Assembly: GCA_027297085.1 (NCBI GenBank)
Contig: JAPUIL010000577.1
Span: 1-10,111 of the forward strand
From: Verrucomicrobiota bacterium
GTDB lineage: Bacteria > Verrucomicrobiota > Verrucomicrobiia > Opitutales > UBA2995
Direction: 5' to 3'
DNA length: 10,111 nt
Each line of letters opens with the position of its first letter. Positions within the stretch are counted from its first letter, which is position 1. Shown in pieces: positions 5,749-10,111 of this stretch. Under the pieces are notes generated by a model. The model was not told where the DNA came from. It worked only from the letters and a program-made list of their open reading frames with translations, and did no database searches. The position numbers were made by a program, and so were the translations under genes.

Positions 5749-8025
5749 CTATAAATCAAACGACGCTGAGAATAGAATTTGACGCTCAGGGCTGAGCGCT
5801 CCCCTGCCACGAATGAAGAGCTCGTCGAACACGTTGTCGATATTGAGACCAAAGGTTACGTTTTGATCACCAATCATGGTTGGGTAACGAAGAAAGAAAT
5901 CGACAAGTGTAAAACCGTCTTCCGCAACCAGGATATTCTGTGGAGTTCCGAATTGTGGGATGGGGCCATCTGCCCATGTAACCCCGCCACCGATCCGAAG
6001 CCCTTCCATAGGTCCGTCGGAGAATGTATAGTTATTAAAGAAAGAAACCCGGTGCGGTGCGGCGCCTTCCAAACGGAGTCCCTCCAGTTCCGGTGAAATA
6101 GCACCTGCCACTACCGCGTCGAGGTAGGTGTAGGCGAACACGATATTCCAGTTCTCCGCGGGTGATGCAAATAATTCCAACTCAAAGCCTTTTGCTTCAT
6201 CACTGGTGATCGCCACATCGCTCATAAAGGTTACGGGATTGAAGTCACCTCTCACGACATTTGCTTTTTCGATCTGGAACAACGTAGCCGATCCAGCCAA
6301 ACGGCCATCCCAGAGGTCGGTGAACTTTACTCCCAATTCGATCGCATCACTGGTTTGCGGAGCGTAGAAGTCTCCTGTATCTGGGTCGATACGGGTATTC
6401 GGTTCAAATGCTTCGGCCAGATTCAGGTAGACACTTACATTGGGATTTACACGGTAGACTCCGCCAAGTTGAAAGCTGGTGTCGCTTTCGTCTATACTCG
6501 TGCCCACAGGAGCTCCTCCTAAGGCAATCGTATGTTGTTTGATTTGGATATGACGGATTCCTGCCAGAATGTTCAGACGATCCTCCATGAAATAGATGTT
6601 ATCCGTCGCGTAGTAGGTATCAATGTCCTGGAAGCTGCGGTCTGTTTGGCTCGTACGAAGACCAAATTGTCTAATTTGTGTCTCGTTTGGGGCACGCTCA
6701 TCCCAGATAGGTGTACCAGCCAATACTTCGTCCATAAATAGAAAACGCCGGAATGTAAATCCGGTCTGCGCCTCAAGGTCATCCAGAATAGCAGCCTCGT
6801 TGGCTCTGGTAGCTCGCAAGCGGTGAGAAAAACCCCTATTGATAGATTCTGATTTACGAAGTCCGAGAAGCAGTTGGTGTCTCACATCCCCGGTTTCGAA
6901 GTTTATGATATCATTTAGTGTGTGAACTTCGTCACGAACCCTTTGATCATTAATCGTGTAATTGGCATCGGATCTGCCATCAGATGCTCTGAATGTATTG
7001 AATGCGCGAAAACTTACGACGGTGTGGGTGTCATGAAAATTATATTTGTACTGTAAGTTGTGATCTTCGGTGATTGCTACTCGGAAACCCAAACTCAGGA
7101 AATCCTGATCCAGCTCATGAAAGTTATCCTGAGTCATGGTAGTAAAGTTTCTGGGAACAAAGGTAGCGTTGTAGCGAGCCGTTGATTCGCGGATCTGTCT
7201 TACGGTGTCGTCGAAATCCCCATCACCATTTAAGTCAGTCGGGATTTGCCAGAATCCGAACGTGGATCTTTGAACGGGAACCTGGTCCAGCGTGTTATCT
7301 GATATTAAGAAAAGGAGTTCAGAGTTATCTGTGAGCTGATAGTTACCGGACACTCCAAAAAATTTGGATAGCCTGCCATCTCTTGCAAACGTGCCATCAA
7401 ACTCCTTGTAATCGCCCAGAAACCGCAAGCCCAGTTTGCCATTCATGGCATGCGTAGTCAAATCGAATTGGCCTTGATACCAACCGTTGTCACCTATCTT
7501 GACCGTCGCTCTTCCGCCGTCTTCTCCTCTGGGGGTCTTTGTTATGATGTTGATCAATCCACCCGGATCGGATTGGCCATACAAGGTGTTGGGACCCTTG
7601 ACCACCTCGATCCGGTCGATCATTTGAGTGGGAATAAAGATGCCTCCCGTTACCCCGTCGACTAACGTGTTGCGGCTGCGGAAACCGCGTATCGAAAAGA
7701 CGGACGGGCGGGCGTTGTTGCCACCTATGCGGCCCGATTGAGTTATCGATGTATTGTAGTCGAGGGCTTCGTAGAAATCACCTATAAGACTATCTTCGAG
7801 GAATTCCGAGGTGATGACATTGATGGACATTGGCACATTCATCAACGAGGTCCTCATCGCCGTTCCGGAGATAGTGGTGGTTGCCATATAGCCCTCTGCA
7901 TCATCCTCCACGGTGTAGGGGTTAAGTTGGTATACGTCGTCGTCCTCTTGTCCGAGGATCGGTTGTAGTCCTAGAGCCAGTAAGCTGGCGCCAAAGCAGA
8001 ATGTTTTATAAGTGTTTTGTTTCAT
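5749..8025 (-). CDS. TonB-dependent outer-membrane receptor 2, siderophore-receptor-like
   Basis: A 758-residue outer-membrane importer, paralogous to receptor 1 along its whole length. It has a Sec signal peptide (1-25, cleavage near G25/Q26), mature N-terminus V-Y-Q-L-N-P-Y-T-V (31-39), a plug ending in GPNTLYGQSDPGG and N-I-I-T-K (about 144-163), and a barrel ending in SFDL. The loop DLNGDGDFDD (264-273) is kept exactly, although the residues around it differ from receptor 1. Differences concentrate in predicted outer loops (for example 206-220 and 240-262), which suggests a different ligand. It is the first gene of the minus-strand series and is divergent from sulfatase C across 441 bases. 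No Shine-Dalgarno motif precedes the start (CCAATAAACTATG). Ligand is unknown: an iron chelate by plug type, a sulfated glycan piece by neighbourhood. Confidence 0.95.
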   Translation of the reverse strand: MKQNTYKTFCFGASLLALGLQPILGQEDDDVYQLNPYTVEDDAEGYMATTTISGTAMRTSLMNVPMSINVITSEFLEDSLIGDFYEALDYNTSITQSGRIGGNNARPSVFSIRGFRSRNTLVDGVTGGIFIPTQMIDRIEVVKGPNTLYGQSDPGGLINIITKTPRGEDGGRATVKIGDNGWYQGQFDLTTHAMNGKLGLRFLGDYKEFDGTFARDGRLSKFFGVSGNYQLTDNSELLFLISDNTLDQVPVQRSTFGFWQIPTDLNGDGDFDDTVRQIRESTARYNATFVPRNFTTMTQDNFHELDQDFLSLGFRVAITEDHNLQYKYNFHDTHTVVSFRAFNTFRASDGRSDANYTINDQRVRDEVHTLNDIINFETGDVRHQLLLGLRKSESINRGFSHRLRATRANEAAILDDLEAQTGFTFRRFLFMDEVLAGTPIWDERAPNETQIRQFGLRTSQTDRSFQDIDTYYATDNIYFMEDRLNILAGIRHIQIKQHTIALGGAPVGTSIDESDTSFQLGGVYRVNPNVSVYLNLAEAFEPNTRIDPDTGDFYAPQTSDAIELGVKFTDLWDGRLAGSATLFQIEKANVVRGDFNPVTFMSDVAITSDEAKGFELELFASPAENWNIVFAYTYLDAVVAGAISPELEGLRLEGAAPHRVSFFNNYTFSDGPMEGLRIGGGVTWADGPIPQFGTPQNILVAEDGFTLVDFFLRYPTMIGDQNVTFGLNIDNVFDELFIRGRGALSPERQILFSASFDL

Positions 8026-8127
8026 AGTTTATTGGATTGAGAAACGGTTAGGTTGGAGCGGCTGTGGTCCTGTCCGAACGCCCCCTAGGGTTGATAGGTA
8101 TAACTTCCTGAACTTAAAACTGAACGG

Positions 8128-8183
8128 AGTTTAGTACCGTATTTTGCTTCTGTAAACTCAGTAATGATTTAATCAGTAAAGTT
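8128..8183 (-). promoter_or_regulatory. Promoter and proximal operator block of receptor 2
   Basis: On the minus strand AACTTTACTGATTAA (8183-8169), ten variable bases, then AGTTTAC (8158-8152), matching the block before receptor 1. TTTACA (8156-8151) fits a -35 element and TAAACT (8133-8128), 17 bases on, fits a -10. This predicts transcription from about 8121 and a leader of roughly 95 bases. The two hexamers match the sigma-70 consensus at 5/6 and 4/6 positions. Confidence 0.6.
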
Positions 8184-8367
8184 CACGATAATGCTGACCA
8201 ATTTACAGTTCTGTTAGTGGTATAGGTAGCTTCCGAACACATCTTAGCTAATCCGTAAGTTGTCAGGGTATCTGAAAAAAAATACATTATCCGACAGATG
8301 ACTTTCCTTTATTACCCGTGATTAACTCATGAATTCGAGAACAAATCCGCGTAGATAGTTGGTTTTA

Positions 8368-8385
8368 CTTAAATGTTTAAATGAC
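8368..8385. promoter_or_regulatory. Distal conserved 18-mer upstream of receptor 2 and sulfatase C
   Basis: Identical to the 18-mer at 3822-3839: CTTAAATGTTTAAATGAC with a TTAAATG tandem. It begins 342 bases before the receptor 2 start and ends 81 bases before the divergent sulfatase C start, so one bound regulator could serve both. Flanking bases (TTGGTTTTA before it) are also similar to the other copy. Confidence 0.55.
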
Positions 8386-8466
8386 ATCGAGCGCGTAATG
8401 CTTTTTCAGATCGGCTAATCAGAGAATGACAAAAATTGGCCTAATTCTTCTTTCAAGCCGTCTGTT

Positions 8467-9939
8467 GTGAAAAAATACAATTTGCTGATAATAACACCTG
8501 ACCAGTTGCGATCTGATTATCTGGGATGTTACGGCCATTCATCTATTGGTACTTCCCATATTGATCAATTGGCCGATGAGGGTGTGCAGTTTGATAATTG
8601 TTATTGCCAATCTCCACTATGCGCACCGAGCCGGGTGAGTTTCGCCACTAGCACTTATGTGGGAGAGCATGGATGTCGTAACTATTGGTCTACCATTGAT
8701 TCCCATGTGCCCAACCTGGTTACCTCATTGAAAGACTCTGGTTATACGACCGGCATGTTTGGAAAAAATCATCTATTTACCTATGACAAGTTAGATGAAG
8801 TCTGGGATACCTGTCATGAAGTTTGTTTAGGCAATTATGATGATCATCCAGACTATGATAATGCATTCAGTTCTTTCGAAATGGAGAAAGACCACGAATA
8901 CAATATCACAGGTATGCTTACCGATGAAGCCATGGAGTTTATGAAACAAGCGGATGGGACATTTCTTACCTGGATAAATTACCAGGATCCGCATCCTGCT
9001 TTTACCTGTCCGGCTCCCTACAAGGATATGTTTAATCCGGACGAAATTGAGCTGCCCGAATCTTTCCGAAACTTCGACAAGGATCGTCAACCGGTGCGGA
9101 ACGAAGTCTGGCGGAATCATTCCCAGATGGAAGAATGCTCTGAAGAGGATATGCGAAAGGCTATTGCAACCTATATGGGGCAGATTCGGTACGTAGACGA
9201 TAGTGTTGGCAGGCTCATGAAATTTCTTGAAACCAAGGGATTGGCTGAGAACACCGTTGTGTTATTCTTCTCAGACCACGGCGAATTACTCGGGGATCAT
9301 GGAATGACTCACAAAATACCGGCCTTTTATGAGAGTCTGGTGAGGATTCCAGCCATCATCCGGCATCCCGAGAGGAACTGGGCTGGAAGAAAATTTTCAG
9401 GACTCACCGAAGAAGTTGATTTGGTACCGACACTCTTTGAAATTATGGGTGTGAAAAAACCACCCACGATGGTGGGCAGATCCTGGTTGCAAGCCTTGGA
9501 TTCGGGTGATCAAACAGGTAGAGAGTCAATCCTCTGCGAAGCCGGTGGCGGTGCTCCAACCGTCAAAGAACCGATAGAGGACCTCAAGCTAAAGGCGCCA
9601 CAACTTCCTACGAGTCTCGGGCCTGGAGCTATGATAAGGAAAGGGGACTGGAAACTTAGTATTTATGAAGATGATCGTTGCGAATTGTATAATTTGAAGG
9701 AGGATCCCGGTGAGAACCGCAACCTGTATGGAAACGATGAATACCGGTCCATAAAAGCGGAATTAACCCTGGATTTGATGAAACGATTGCTTGGTGTAAA
9801 GGTCAGAAATGTTGGAATAAATTGGCCTTATAAAGAATATTCGGTTGATGTTAGATTTGAACCGCTACTAAAAAATCACGAGGATCCTGCTGATATAACC
9901 CGATTGAAGAAAATAATTTCAAAATCGGCCGCTGGATAA
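8467..9939 (+). CDS. Sulfatase C, type I (formylglycine-dependent), probably cytoplasmic
   Basis: A 490-residue sulfatase-family hydrolase with no signal peptide: the first metal-binding strand begins at residue 4 (YNLLIITPDQLRSD). Landmarks: D12-Q13 instead of the usual D-D pair, formylglycine signature C52-A-P-S-R56, K100 and H102 in GKNHL, H176 in QDPHP, D270-H271-G-E with LGDHG following, and K283. The DQ and SDHGE...GDHG forms are those of the choline-sulfatase and phosphonate-monoester-hydrolase-like branch, so sulfate ester is likely but a phosphonate or phosphate diester cannot be excluded. The start is GTG at 8467: an in-frame stop lies at 8416-8418 with no ATG between, and the family begins exactly here. 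No Shine-Dalgarno motif is visible. It is divergent from receptor 2 and stands alone on its strand within the window. Confidence 0.94.
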   Translation: MKKYNLLIITPDQLRSDYLGCYGHSSIGTSHIDQLADEGVQFDNCYCQSPLCAPSRVSFATSTYVGEHGCRNYWSTIDSHVPNLVTSLKDSGYTTGMFGKNHLFTYDKLDEVWDTCHEVCLGNYDDHPDYDNAFSSFEMEKDHEYNITGMLTDEAMEFMKQADGTFLTWINYQDPHPAFTCPAPYKDMFNPDEIELPESFRNFDKDRQPVRNEVWRNHSQMEECSEEDMRKAIATYMGQIRYVDDSVGRLMKFLETKGLAENTVVLFFSDHGELLGDHGMTHKIPAFYESLVRIPAIIRHPERNWAGRKFSGLTEEVDLVPTLFEIMGVKKPPTMVGRSWLQALDSGDQTGRESILCEAGGGAPTVKEPIEDLKLKAPQLPTSLGPGAMIRKGDWKLSIYEDDRCELYNLKEDPGENRNLYGNDEYRSIKAELTLDLMKRLLGVKVRNVGINWPYKEYSVDVRFEPLLKNHEDPADITRLKKIISKSAAG

Positions 9940-9948
9940 TTCTATTTC

Positions 9949-10111
9949 ATGAACTCTCAAAAAGCTACCCCACCAAAACTGAATCCGTTCACCGTTCTTC
10001 TGCTTCCGGGATTTTGCTGTGTCTTGATGTATTTAAACCCAAGTGTTTCAAAAAATCGAGATGTGATGAAGAGCAAGGCGCAGTCTGCAAGCAAGCGCGG
10101 GAGCGTAGAAA
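9949..10111 (+). CDS. Possible partial small ORF at the right edge
   Basis: An ATG ten bases after the sulfatase C stop opens a frame that stays open for 54 codons to the window end. It begins MNSQKATPPKLNPF and has a hydrophobic stretch around residues 14-29 (TVLLLPGFCCVLMYL), then a basic, serine-rich part. I do not recognise it. There is no ribosome binding site, and its last 45 bases overlap a GC-rich, internally repetitive stretch, so it may well be spurious. Confidence 0.2.
   Translation, partial: MNSQKATPPKLNPFTVLLLPGFCCVLMYLNPSVSKNRDVMKSKAQSASKRGSVE

Larger units (their letters stand above)
8026..8466. other. 441-base divergent intergenic region between receptor 2 and sulfatase C
   Basis: Holds no credible gene. 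It carries the receptor 2 promoter and proximal block (8128-8183) and the distal 18-mer (8368-8385), which is also 81 bases from the sulfatase C start. No convincing plus-strand promoter for sulfatase C could be picked out. Confidence 0.7.

Noticed and set aside
1240..8025. SusC/SusD-type polysaccharide utilisation locus
   Set aside because: The receptors lack the SusC-type N-terminal extension and no SusD-like lipoprotein is present; the plug pattern is of the siderophore type.
1240..8025. Very recent tandem duplication or assembly artefact
   Set aside because: The two receptors differ at many residues throughout and at most synonymous positions, so the duplication is old and both copies are distinct genes.
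8827..9120. A 97-codon minus-strand frame
   Set aside because: It is antisense to the central catalytic part of sulfatase C, with no family resemblance.
1..10111. tRNA, rRNA, insertion sequence or prophage genes
   Set aside because: I saw no cloverleaf, rRNA-like stretch, transposase, integrase or terminal inverted repeats beyond the REP-like elements.

Overview
The window looks like a sulfatase-rich, polysaccharide-scavenging locus from a Gram-negative marine-type bacterium. My best guess is Verrucomicrobiota, class Opitutia (Opitutales/Puniceicoccales-like). This is an inference from three things: outer-membrane TonB-dependent receptors whose mature N-terminus carries an E/QLNPF/Y-S/T-V motif, several different type I sulfatases side by side, and GGTAGGGC-flanked palindromic repeats between genes. 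No rRNA or marker gene is present to confirm the taxon.

Layout. Four genes lie on the minus strand and one on the plus strand. Read in the direction of minus-strand transcription they are: TonB-dependent receptor 2 (8025-5749), periplasmic-type sulfatase B (5392-3953), TonB-dependent receptor 1 (3504-1240) and lipoprotein sulfatase A (1082 to the window's left edge, C-terminus missing). A third sulfatase, C (8467-9939), is divergent on the plus strand and has no signal peptide. The locus is therefore a twice-repeated receptor-then-sulfatase module plus a divergent cytoplasmic-type sulfatase. The two receptors are clear paralogues; the three sulfatases are not close to each other.

Non-coding DNA. 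The 448-base (3505-3952) and 441-base (8026-8466) regions upstream of the two receptors share two blocks at matching distances from the start codons. One is a proximal block, AACTTWACTGATTAA-N10-AGTTTAC, about 120-155 bases upstream. The other is a distal 18-mer, CTTAAATGTTTAAATGAC, about 320-360 bases upstream. Each receptor is followed by a GC-rich terminator hairpin plus an AT-rich hairpin, so each downstream sulfatase is probably separated from, or only partly co-transcribed with, its receptor. The 356-base gap before sulfatase B (5393-5748) carries a cluster of three REP-like palindromes whose flanks and loop are conserved while the stems differ with compensating changes.

How the genes may work together (inference). 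Sulfatases A (outer-membrane or periplasmic lipoprotein) and B (periplasm) would trim sulfate esters from an imported substrate. The receptors would bring the substrate, or iron, across the outer membrane. Sulfatase C would finish desulfation in the cytoplasm. All three sulfatases have the cysteine-type C-x-P-[ST]-R signature and so need a formylglycine-generating enzyme encoded elsewhere. There is no SusD-like protein, glycoside hydrolase, regulator, tRNA or mobile-element gene in the window.
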